Both the position numbers and the translations under genes were made by a program. The notes beneath the pieces were generated by a model that did not search any database, had not been told where the DNA came from, and saw only the letters and a program-made list of their open reading frames with translations. Shown here piece by piece: positions 57,480 to 64,000 of a DNA stretch of 64,000 bases (its first letter is position 1; every line of letters begins with the position of its first letter). Source of the stretch: Rhizobium sp. NXC14 (lineage in GTDB: Bacteria; Pseudomonadota; Alphaproteobacteria; Rhizobiales; Rhizobiaceae). The stretch spans positions 2,979,001 through 3,043,000 of the forward strand of contig NZ_CP021030.1 of the NCBI RefSeq assembly GCF_002117485.1, given 5' to 3'.

Positions 57480-58178
57480 TCAGGCCGCTGTCGCCATGCG
57501 AGCCGAGGCGGTCAACCGAACAGGCACCTTGCGCATGATTTCCTCGGCGAAACAGGTGGCGTTCTCACGCGCCTTGTCGAGATTGCTGACGCGCGTGGGG
57601 TCCATGGTCTGCAGCGTGCCGCCACAGTCGAAGATGTCGCGGAAGGCCGAACGTTCGATGATCGCCGTGTCCAGCACCGGCACGTGCCGCTCGCTGAGCA
57701 GCGACTTGACGAGCTGCAGCGCCCGCGTCGTCACCATCGAGTTGACCCGGGTCAGCACCACCGAATGACCGATCTTGATGCCCGCCTTCTCGTCCAGATA
57801 CTGCAGCAGTTCGAGCACCTGCGCGCCGCCGCGCGCATCCATGGCACAGCCTTGGATCGGGATCAGCACGTGATCGGAAAGGCCGATGGCGGTGGCAAGC
57901 AGCGGATTGCGGGCCCCCGGCAGATCCACAATGAAATAGTCGGTATTATGCTTGTTCTCGCTGATATGCTGCGGCAGCGAGGCGGTCGTCACGAAATCGA
58001 TCACCGAAATATTGGGCACGTGCCCCGATATCTCGTGCCAGCGTGAAATCCAATGCTGCGGATCGGCATCCAGAATGGTCACGCGATAGCCCTGACGGGC
58101 AAGCTCGGTCGCTAGCAGCAGAACAGCGGTCGTCTTGCCGGCGCCGCCCTTGGTATTTGCGAATGTAATGACTGGCAT
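57480..58178 (-). CDS. orphan ParA-like ATPase (VirC1-like)
   Basis: The 232-residue protein has a deviant Walker A TKGGAGKTT near residue 9 with the signature lysine of ParA/MinD ATPases. It also has ILDADPQHWI and DYFIVDLPGA (Walker B region) and a central MDARGGAQVLELLQYL. There is no ParB gene nearby and no N-terminal DNA-binding domain, so it is not a replicon partition cassette. The layout resembles VirC1 of Agrobacterium and other orphan ParA proteins that position cargo. The Shine-Dalgarno GAGGACCGAAC precedes the ATG. TTAACCAT and TTAA-N7-TTTAC elements lie 70-95 nt upstream. Confidence 0.88.
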   Translation of the reverse strand: MPVITFANTKGGAGKTTAVLLLATELARQGYRVTILDADPQHWISRWHEISGHVPNISVIDFVTTASLPQHISENKHNTDYFIVDLPGARNPLLATAIGLSDHVLIPIQGCAMDARGGAQVLELLQYLDEKAGIKIGHSVVLTRVNSMVTTRALQLVKSLLSERHVPVLDTAIIERSAFRDIFDCGGTLQTMDPTRVSNLDKARENATCFAEEIMRKVPVRLTASARMATAA

Positions 58179-58246
58179 GTTCGGTCCTCGGAGGAAATGG
58201 CGCGAGCCGGCATCGCTCTTGTGCGCACTGTCGGAGCATCGTGCGG

Positions 58247-58274
58247 TTAACCCATCCTTTACAATCATGGTTAA
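58247..58274 (-). promoter_or_regulatory. candidate CtrA-binding sites upstream of the ParA-like gene
   Basis: ATGGTTAA at 58267-58274 is TTAACCAT on the minus strand, the extended CtrA half-site. TTAA-N7-TTTAC at 58247-58262 matches the full consensus at eight of nine positions. Both lie within 100 nt of the gene start. Same motif pair as upstream of ddlB. Confidence 0.4.
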
Positions 58275-58349
58275 CAAATTGCGAACGCGCGCGGCGAAAT
58301 TGCAGCCTGTATTTTTCACATCCCTAAAATTCAGGATGTTTCCGAGACG

Positions 58350-58381
58350 AAAAGGCCCGGAAAGCAAGAGCTTTCCGGGCC
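58350..58381 (-). terminator. intrinsic terminator of the alcohol dehydrogenase gene
   Basis: GGCCCGGAAAGC (58354-58365) pairs perfectly with GCTTTCCGGGCC (58370-58381) around AAGA. On the minus strand UUUUCG follows. It lies 26 nt after the dehydrogenase stop and ends the catabolic operon. Confidence 0.85.
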
Positions 58382-58406
58382 GGTCTGCAGGTCCGCCGCG
58401 ATCTTG

Positions 58407-59561
58407 TCAGAAGCAATCCTTGAAAAGCGCCTTGGTATTTTCGAGCGTCATCGCCACCGGATTGCCGCCGGCGCTCGGATCCTCGATCGCCATGGCTGAC
58501 AGTTCGTCGATGCGGTCGGGCGCGATTCCCATCGCCGTCAGCGTCTCCGGCACGCCGAGCTCGGAACGAAGCGTCAGCACATAGTCGTAGAAGCCGTCAA
58601 AGCCGCCCGATATGCCGAGATAGGCGGCTGCACGGCCGATCTTCTCCTCGATCGCGGCGCGGTTGAAGCGCAGCACCGCCGGCATGACAACCGCATTGGT
58701 CATGCCGTGATGGGTGTTGTAGACGGCTCCGATCGGGTGCGAGAGCGCATGGATGGCGCCGAGCCCTTTCTGAAAAGCGACCGCGCCCATGGCGGCGGCC
58801 GACATCATGTTGGCGCGGGCTTCGAGATCGGTACCTTCCCGATAGGCGCGCGGCAGGAATTCCTTGACGAGCCGCATGCCTTCGAGCGCGATGCCGGCCG
58901 ACATGGGATGATAGAAGGGCGAGGAATAGGCCTCCAGGCAATGCGCGAAAGCGTCCATGCCGGTGCCGGCGGTGATGATCTTCGGCATGCCGACGGTCAG
59001 TTCCGGATCGGAAATGACCACACCCGGCAGGAACTTCGGATGGAAGATGATCTTCTTCACATGCGTGACGGAATTGGTGATGACGCTGGCGCGCCCGACC
59101 TCCGAACCGGTGCCCGCCGTCGTCGGCACCGCGACGATCGGGGCGATGCCTTCGAGGCTCGCACGCGTCCACCAGTCGCCGATATCCTCGAAATCCCAGA
59201 CCGGCCGCGTCTGGCCGGCCATGAACGCAACGCACTTGCCGAGATCGAGACCTGAGCCGCCGCCGAAGGCGACGACGCCGTCATGGCCGCCGTCCTTGAA
59301 GGCCTTGACGCCGGCATCGAGGTTCTTCTCGTTCGGGTTCGGGTCGACGTCAGCGAAGATCGCCCGGCCGAGGCCGGCATCTTCGAGGATATCAAGCGCG
59401 GTTTTGGTGATCGCCATCGAGGCCAGGCCGCGGTCAGTGACGAGCAGCGGCTTTTTGATGCCGAGGCTCTTGCAGGCGTCGGCCAGCTCCTTGATGCGGC
59501 CCCGGCCGAGCTTGACCGATGTCGGATAGCTCCAGTTTGCGGTGATGTTGCTGCTGCTCAT
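58407..59561 (-). CDS. iron-containing alcohol dehydrogenase
   Basis: The 384-residue protein belongs to the group III (Fe) alcohol dehydrogenases. The NAD-binding GGGSGLDLGKCVAFMAG is near residue 98 and VPTTAGTGSEVGRASVIT follows. The metal ligands are in GMDAFAHCLEAYSSPFYHPM and in AIHALSHPIGAVYNTHHGMTNAV. It probably interconverts an aldehyde and alcohol. Its ATG overlaps the aldehyde dehydrogenase stop by 4 nt, so both are coupled and function together. Confidence 0.93.
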   Translation of the reverse strand: MSSSNITANWSYPTSVKLGRGRIKELADACKSLGIKKPLLVTDRGLASMAITKTALDILEDAGLGRAIFADVDPNPNEKNLDAGVKAFKDGGHDGVVAFGGGSGLDLGKCVAFMAGQTRPVWDFEDIGDWWTRASLEGIAPIVAVPTTAGTGSEVGRASVITNSVTHVKKIIFHPKFLPGVVISDPELTVGMPKIITAGTGMDAFAHCLEAYSSPFYHPMSAGIALEGMRLVKEFLPRAYREGTDLEARANMMSAAAMGAVAFQKGLGAIHALSHPIGAVYNTHHGMTNAVVMPAVLRFNRAAIEEKIGRAAAYLGISGGFDGFYDYVLTLRSELGVPETLTAMGIAPDRIDELSAMAIEDPSAGGNPVAMTLENTKALFKDCF

Positions 59562-60943
59562 GCTGTGACTTTCTTCAGGTGGAAGGATTTCGGACGCGTC
59601 AGATTCTGGAAGCCGATGATCGACAGCGAGCCGCCGCGGCCGGTCTCCTTGACGCCGGTCCAGCATAGCGCCGGATCAAGATAATCCGCGCGGTTCATGA
59701 AAACAGTGCCGGTTTCGATCTCGCGGCCGAGACGTGCTGCCCGCTCGGCATCTTTGGTCCAGAGCGAGGCCGTCAGCCCATACTGGCTGTCGTTCATCAA
59801 AGCGAGCGCTTCCTCGTCGCTCTTCACCTTCATGATGCCGACCGCCGGGCCGAAGGTCTCCTCGCGCATGAAGGCCATGGAATGGTCGACATCGACGAGG
59901 ACCTGCGGTGCGAGATAGGCGCCGCCGTCATCCTGGGGAAAAAGCTTGGGGTCGACAAGCGCCTTGGCGCCCCTGGAAACCGCCTCGGCGATCTGCTCGC
60001 GCACCACCTTCGCGAAACGCTTGTTCGCCATCGGCCCGAGCGACGTTTCCGGATCGAGCGGATTGCCGAGCTTGTAGTTCGACACCCAGGCGACCGATTT
60101 CTCGACGAAGGCGTCATAGAGCGATTCATGCACATAGATGCGCTCGATGCCGCAGCAGCACTGGCCGGAATTGTAGGTCGCGCCGTCCATCAGGGTGTCG
60201 ACGGCCGCATCGAGATCGGCGTCTTCCATCACGTAACCCGGGTCCTTGCCGCCGAGTTCGAGGCCGAGGCCGGTAAAGGTGCCGGCTGCGGCCCGCTCCA
60301 TCGAGCGGCCGCCTTCGACCGATCCGGTGAAGTTGACGAAGTTAAAGCTGCCGGCGGCAATCAGCGCCGACGTCGTTTCATGGTCGAGGAAGACGTTCTG
60401 GAACACGTCTTCGGGAACGCCGGCTTCGATGAAGGCCTGCACCAGCCGCTCGCCGACGAGCAATGTCTGCGAGGCATGTTTCAGCACCACCGTATTGCCG
60501 GCCATCAGCGCCGGAGCGATCGTGTTGATCGCCGTCATATAGGGATAGTTCCAAGGTGCGACGACAAAGACGACGCCGTGCGGCTCGCGCTCGATACGGC
60601 GTTCGAAACGATCGCTCTCTTCGACGACGAGCGGGGCCAGCGCATCCGCCGCAATCGATGCGACATAGTTGGAGCGCTCGTTAAAGCCCTTATATTCGCC
60701 GCCATACCTGATCGGCCGGCCCATCTGCCAGGCAAGCTCCGGCACGACGACGTCGGACATCTCGTTCAGCCGTGCGGCGCCTTTCAGGACAAGCTGAACT
60801 CGTTCTTCAAGCGGCCGTCTCGCCCAGGCCTTCTGCGCCTCGCGGGCGCGCGCCACCACGTCCTTGGCGGCGTCGAGCGAAAGTGCTGCGCGCTCCGCGT
60901 AAACCGATCCGTCGACCGGTGAAATGCATTGGATCATTGCCAT
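59558..60943 (-). CDS. NAD(P)-dependent aldehyde dehydrogenase
   Basis: The 461-residue enzyme has the ALDH signatures: APWNYPYMTAINTIAPALMAGNTVVLKHA (cofactor site), FTGSVEGGRSMERAA, ELGGKDPGYV with the general-base Glu near residue 229, and NSGQCCC with the catalytic Cys near 262. ETFGPAVGIMKV is conserved near 370. Length is at the short end of the normal range. With the glutamine-synthetase-like ligase upstream it may oxidise gamma-glutamyl aminoaldehydes, as PuuC does, or an amine-derived aldehyde. It leads the coupled aldehyde/alcohol dehydrogenase pair; the RIME-like repeat separates it from the ligase. Confidence 0.93.
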   Translation of the reverse strand: MAMIQCISPVDGSVYAERAALSLDAAKDVVARAREAQKAWARRPLEERVQLVLKGAARLNEMSDVVVPELAWQMGRPIRYGGEYKGFNERSNYVASIAADALAPLVVEESDRFERRIEREPHGVVFVVAPWNYPYMTAINTIAPALMAGNTVVLKHASQTLLVGERLVQAFIEAGVPEDVFQNVFLDHETTSALIAAGSFNFVNFTGSVEGGRSMERAAAGTFTGLGLELGGKDPGYVMEDADLDAAVDTLMDGATYNSGQCCCGIERIYVHESLYDAFVEKSVAWVSNYKLGNPLDPETSLGPMANKRFAKVVREQIAEAVSRGAKALVDPKLFPQDDGGAYLAPQVLVDVDHSMAFMREETFGPAVGIMKVKSDEEALALMNDSQYGLTASLWTKDAERAARLGREIETGTVFMNRADYLDPALCWTGVKETGRGGSLSIIGFQNLTRPKSFHLKKVTA

Positions 60944-60989
60944 GATCGATTTCCTGTCCTCGTATCATTCAAAATGTGGGTGGGCGACC

Positions 60990-61126
60990 GCCCCTCATCC
61001 GCCTGCCGGCACCTTCTCCCCGCTCGCAGGGAGGAGGGATATGCCGCACCATTTTCCGAACTCTCGAGCGATCCGTGTGGCAAGTCCCCTCTCCCACCAA
61101 GCGGGGAGAGGGTTAGGGTGAGGGGC
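60990..61126. repeat. RIME-like intergenic palindromic repeat
   Basis: A 137 bp element starts with GCCCCTCATCCGCCTGC and ends with TTAGGGTGAGGGGC. The terminal 8 bp GCCCCTCA/TGAGGGGC are inverted repeats, and internal CTTCTCCCCGCTC and GCGGGGAGAGGG arms can form further stems. Composition and arms match the Rhizobium intergenic mosaic elements (RIME) known from Rhizobium and Agrobacterium. It fills the 200 nt between the aldehyde dehydrogenase and the ligase gene. Confidence 0.75.
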
Positions 61127-61147
61127 AAGCAAACCCACAAAACGCTA

Positions 61148-62515
61148 TTAAGCTCTTTCGAACCCGCGCGCCACTTCCCAATCGGTGATGCGGCGGTCGT
61201 ATTCTTCCTGCTCCCATTCGGCAGCACGAGTGTAATGGTCGATGACGTCGTCGCCGAAGGCTTTGCGTAGCATCCCCGATTCCGTCATTTCAGTCGTTGC
61301 CGCGCGTAGCGTGCGCGGGATTTCGCGAATGTCCTTGCCGCCATAGGCGTCGCCGACGAAGGGGGCTTCGAGCTCCAGCTTGTTCTCGATCCCGTCGATA
61401 CCGGCGGCAAGCAGCGCGGCGAAGGCGAGATAGGGATTGAGATCGGAGCCTCCGACCCGGCATTCGATGCGGATACCCTTGGTCTCCTCGCCGCAGAGAC
61501 GGTAGCCGGCAGTGCGGTTGTCCTTGCTCCAGATCGCCTTGGTCGGCGCAAAGGTGCCGGCCATGAAGCGCTTGTAGGAATTGATGTAGGGCGCCAGGAA
61601 ATAGGTGATCTCGCTCGCATGGGCGAGAAGCCCGGCAACGTAATTGTGCATCAGCGGCGACATGCCGTATTTGCCGGCATGGTCGAAGAACAGCGGCTTT
61701 TCCTCGAGGCTCCAGAGCGACTGGTGGATGTGCGAAGAGCTGCCGGCCGCATTGTAGTTCCACTTCGCCAGGAAGGTGATGGCCTTGCCCTTCGACCAGG
61801 CGATCTCCTTGCAGCCGTTCTTGATGATCGCATGCCGATCGGCCATGGCGAGCGCATCGGCATAGCGCACGTTGATCTCCTCCTGGCCGGCGGAGGCCTC
61901 GCCCTTGGAGTTCTCGACCGGAATGCCGGCGCCCTGCAGTCCGGTGCGGATCGCCCGCATCACCTCTTCTTCCTTGGTGGTCTGGAAGATGTGGTAGTCC
62001 TCGTTATAGGCGCTGGCGAGCTTGAGATTGCGGTAGCCCGAGGCATGCGCCGCCTCGTAGCTCTGGTCGAACAGGAAGAATTCGAGCTCGGAAGCCATAT
62101 AGGCCTTCATGCCCATGTCTTCGAGCCGCTTCACCTGCTTCTTCAGGATCGCGCGCGGCGAATGGGCAACCTCTTCATGGGTGTGATGGTCGAGCACGTC
62201 GCAGAGTACCAGCGCCGTACCTTCGAGCCAGGGAATGCGGCGCAGCGTCGAAAGATCCGGCTTCATCGTATAGTCGCCGTATCCCTTCTCCCAGCTCGTC
62301 GCCTTGTAGCCGGAGACGGTTTCCATCTCTATGTCGGTCGCCTGCAGGTAGTTGCAGCTGTGCGTTTCTTTCCAGGCGCTCTCGACGAAATATTCCCCCT
62401 GGAAACGCTTTCCCATCAGCCGGCCCTGCATATCCACCTGGCAGGCGAGAACCGTATCGATTCGCCCTTCGGCAACATCCTTCCTAAGATCGTCGATTGT
62501 GTAGCTGCTGCTCAT
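61148..62515 (-). CDS. glutamine synthetase family protein, gamma-glutamyl ligase-like
   Basis: The 455-residue protein has the glutamine synthetase fold: an N-terminal beta-grasp (about 15-110) and the catalytic domain with ASELEFFLFDQSYE (metal Glu residues) near residue 140. The ATP loop is AGSSSHIHQSLW and the C-terminal RIECRVGGSDLNPYLAFAALLAAG provides the Glu/Asn and Arg residues. The sequence looks like the PuuA-type gamma-glutamylputrescine synthetase or glutamyl-amide ligase branch rather than the nitrogen-assimilating GlnA; the tyrosine adenylylation motif of GlnA is absent. It lies after an amino-acid permease and before aldehyde/alcohol dehydrogenases on the same strand. Exact amine substrate unknown. 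Confidence 0.88.
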   Translation of the reverse strand: MSSSYTIDDLRKDVAEGRIDTVLACQVDMQGRLMGKRFQGEYFVESAWKETHSCNYLQATDIEMETVSGYKATSWEKGYGDYTMKPDLSTLRRIPWLEGTALVLCDVLDHHTHEEVAHSPRAILKKQVKRLEDMGMKAYMASELEFFLFDQSYEAAHASGYRNLKLASAYNEDYHIFQTTKEEEVMRAIRTGLQGAGIPVENSKGEASAGQEEINVRYADALAMADRHAIIKNGCKEIAWSKGKAITFLAKWNYNAAGSSSHIHQSLWSLEEKPLFFDHAGKYGMSPLMHNYVAGLLAHASEITYFLAPYINSYKRFMAGTFAPTKAIWSKDNRTAGYRLCGEETKGIRIECRVGGSDLNPYLAFAALLAAGIDGIENKLELEAPFVGDAYGGKDIREIPRTLRAATTEMTESGMLRKAFGDDVIDHYTRAAEWEQEEYDRRITDWEVARGFERA

Positions 62516-62616
62516 GATTGATCCGCCTGAACTGGAATTGAAGAAATCGGGGCAACGAAATCGCATTCGCTCGGCCTGGTATCACGGCCCGATGCCTTTT
62601 CGTTGATCCGGTGATG

Positions 62617-62637
62617 GGGCCGCAGGATGCGGCCCCG
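62617..62637. terminator. GC-rich hairpin between the permease and the ligase gene
   Basis: GGGGCCGC pairs with GCGGCCCC around AGGAT. On the minus strand no U tract follows. It may be an attenuator or mRNA-stabilising structure in the permease-ligase operon. Confidence 0.5.
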
Positions 62638-62662
62638 CCACTTGAGAGGGAAGCCTCGATGC

Positions 62663-64000
62663 TTAACGTTCGCCGCTTTCGCCGACGGCCGCCTCGGCCG
62701 CCGCGATCTCGGCCTGGCGCTTCGCCACGTCGGCGCCGATCGGCGGCCCCTTGAAGCGACGGCTCTCGAAGCCGAACCAGACGATGCCGGTGACCACGAG
62801 GAAGCCGACGGTGATGTAGAGCGCCCATTCGTTCGGCGGCTGGATGCCTAGAATGAAGATCAGCATCATCGCTATGATCGACAGCACCGCGAACAGCTTG
62901 AAGACGCCCTCTCCGAGGTTCCACGGGCCCATTTTGTCCCACTTCGACGTGCCCCAGGCGAAGAGGCCGAGCGTGATCGGGATCGCGAAGGAGAAGAATA
63001 GGAAGATGACCGTGCACGAGACGACGATCGTGTAAACCGGGGTATCCCCGATCGTAACGAGCGACGAGCCCCAGACGAACAGCACCGACAGGATCGAGCC
63101 CGTCCAGATCGCGGCAACCGGGGTACGATACTGCGGGCTGACCTTCGACAGCGCCTTGGAGGCCGGCAGACCGCCGTCACGCGAGAAGGCGAAGATCATG
63201 CGGGAGACCGAGGTGACGGTCGCAAGGCCGCACAGCCATTGGCTGACGAAGATCGCAAGATAAAGGAGGTCCTTGACGACCGGGTTCACCTGGCTGTCCA
63301 TCGCCCAGAAGAACACGTTCCAGCCCTGTTTTGCCGCCTCATCCATGTTCGGCAGCATCAGCACGAAGGCGCACAGCATGATATAGCCGAACAGCGCCGA
63401 CCATAGAACCGAGGCCACCATGCCGCGCGGGACCGAATGGGCGGCCTTGACCGTCTCCTCAGATGTATGCGCCGAGGCGTCATAGCCGGTGATGGTGTAG
63501 ATCGGCAGCAGCAGACCGAGAAGGAAAACCCAGGCGCCCGAGGTGGACGGCCAGACGTTGCCACCGACTTCGCCGGAATAATTGGCGAAGGTGAAGAGAC
63601 GGCCGAATTCATAGGAGGGCGCCGCGAGAAGGCATACGACCGCCAGCGCGATCGAAGTCGCGAAGATCAGGTAGCCCGAAAAGTCGGTCAGCTTCGCAGT
63701 CAATCCGATGCCCATGTGGTTCACCAGGGCCTGAGCGCCGGTGATGATCACCAGGAACAGGATGCGCACCGTCGTGGAATCCGTCAGGCCGAGGTAAGTT
63801 GTGCCGAAGGAGCCCATGAAGAAATAATAGGTGCCGACATTGATGGCGCCGAGCACGGTGACGAGACCAAGCAGGTTGAACCAGGCGGTCAGCCAGCCGG
63901 TGAAGCGGTTGCCGAGAATCGAGCCCCAGTGATAGAGGCCGCCAGCCGTCGGATAGGCGGAGCTGATCTGCGCCATGGCGACGGCGAAGACGAGCGAGAT
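62663..64000 (-). CDS. APC family amino-acid permease, 5' end outside window
   Basis: At least 445 residues of a multi-helix inner-membrane transporter are encoded; the frame continues to the window edge (ISLVFAVAMAQISSAYPTAGG), so the true start lies beyond 64000. The visible part begins in helix 3, with the amino acid-polyamine-organocation pattern, including YPTAGGLYHW, ITGYDASAHTSEETVKAAHSVPRG and SRMIFAFSRDGGLPAS. About nine to ten helices are visible. It fits an APC/PuuP- or GABA-type permease that supplies an amine or amino acid to the ligase and dehydrogenases downstream. The substrate is unproven. Confidence 0.9.
   Translation of the reverse strand: MSLVFAVAMAQISSAYPTAGGLYHWGSILGNRFTGWLTAWFNLLGLVTVLGAINVGTYYFFMGSFGTTYLGLTDSTTVRILFLVIITGAQALVNHMGIGLTAKLTDFSGYLIFATSIALAVVCLLAAPSYEFGRLFTFANYSGEVGGNVWPSTSGAWVFLLGLLLPIYTITGYDASAHTSEETVKAAHSVPRGMVASVLWSALFGYIMLCAFVLMLPNMDEAAKQGWNVFFWAMDSQVNPVVKDLLYLAIFVSQWLCGLATVTSVSRMIFAFSRDGGLPASKALSKVSPQYRTPVAAIWTGSILSVLFVWGSSLVTIGDTPVYTIVVSCTVIFLFFSFAIPITLGLFAWGTSKWDKMGPWNLGEGVFKLFAVLSIIAMMLIFILGIQPPNEWALYITVGFLVVTGIVWFGFESRRFKGPPIGADVAKRQAEIAAAEAAVGESGER

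Overview
This 64 kb window looks like ordinary chromosome from a member of the Rhizobiaceae, most likely the Rhizobium leguminosarum/etli group. The evidence is high GC coding bias, an alphaproteobacterial FtsZ with a long Pro/Gln-rich linker followed by lpxC, betaine-lipid genes btaAB, a PPi-dependent phosphofructokinase, a RIME-like intergenic palindrome and CTTGAC-N17-CTATAT-like promoter elements. The species assignment is inference from gene content and was not searched.

Region 1 (1-6.3 kb): the start of an IS630-type transposase runs off the left edge, followed by a GNAT acetyltransferase. Then, on the minus strand, come bamD, recN, a small uncharacterised gene and ligA. Region 2 (6.5-28.3 kb, minus strand): a nearly complete dcw (division and cell wall) cluster transcribed mraZ-rsmH-ftsL-ftsI-murE-murF-mraY-murD-ftsW-murG-murC-murB / ddlB-ftsQ-ftsA-ftsZ, with lpxC downstream. 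Many genes are translationally coupled by 1-4 nt overlaps. One sugar-nucleotide epimerase gene on the opposite strand splits the cluster between murB and ddlB. Upstream of mraZ four TGGGN repeats at exact 10 bp spacing cover a promoter-like sequence, a likely MraZ operator. Region 3 (28.4-33.8 kb): the RNase P RNA gene, two tandem paralogous FAD oxidoreductases, a secreted transglycosylase with a Lys-rich repeat, and an AmiD-type amidase coupled to a DjlA-like J-domain protein.

Region 4 (34-44.4 kb, mostly plus strand): pfp, a LysE exporter, a lipoprotein transglycosylase, a divergent serine hydrolase, btaA-btaB, a GH25 lipoprotein, an MltB-type transglycosylase, a DMT transporter and a 25-residue membrane peptide too short for usual gene calling. 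Region 5 (44.4-49 kb, minus strand): metF co-transcribed with an ArsR-methyltransferase fusion regulator that has a perfect 16 bp palindrome just upstream, then ettA and an RNase T2. Region 6 (49-58 kb): a coupled operon of lipase-like hydrolase, DMT transporter, class III CoA transferase and TPP enzyme; then RidA, a rhodanese-like protein, a DUF4432-type protein, an L,D-transpeptidase and an orphan ParA-like ATPase. Region 7 (58.4-64 kb, minus strand): an APC permease (cut by the window edge), a glutamine-synthetase-like ligase, an aldehyde dehydrogenase and an iron-type alcohol dehydrogenase, which resemble a gamma-glutamyl amine/polyamine catabolic set.

The theme of the window is envelope biogenesis: peptidoglycan precursor synthesis and septation, outer-membrane assembly (bamD), lipid A (lpxC), betaine lipids, and at least six peptidoglycan-acting enzymes. 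I saw no prophage, CRISPR array, tRNA or defence system, and no strong candidate for a wholly new system. The most interesting signals are regulatory: the MraZ operator array, the ArsR palindrome, TTAACCAT (CtrA-like) sites upstream of ddlB and of the ParA-like gene, candidate PHO boxes at btaA, and the small membrane ORF.
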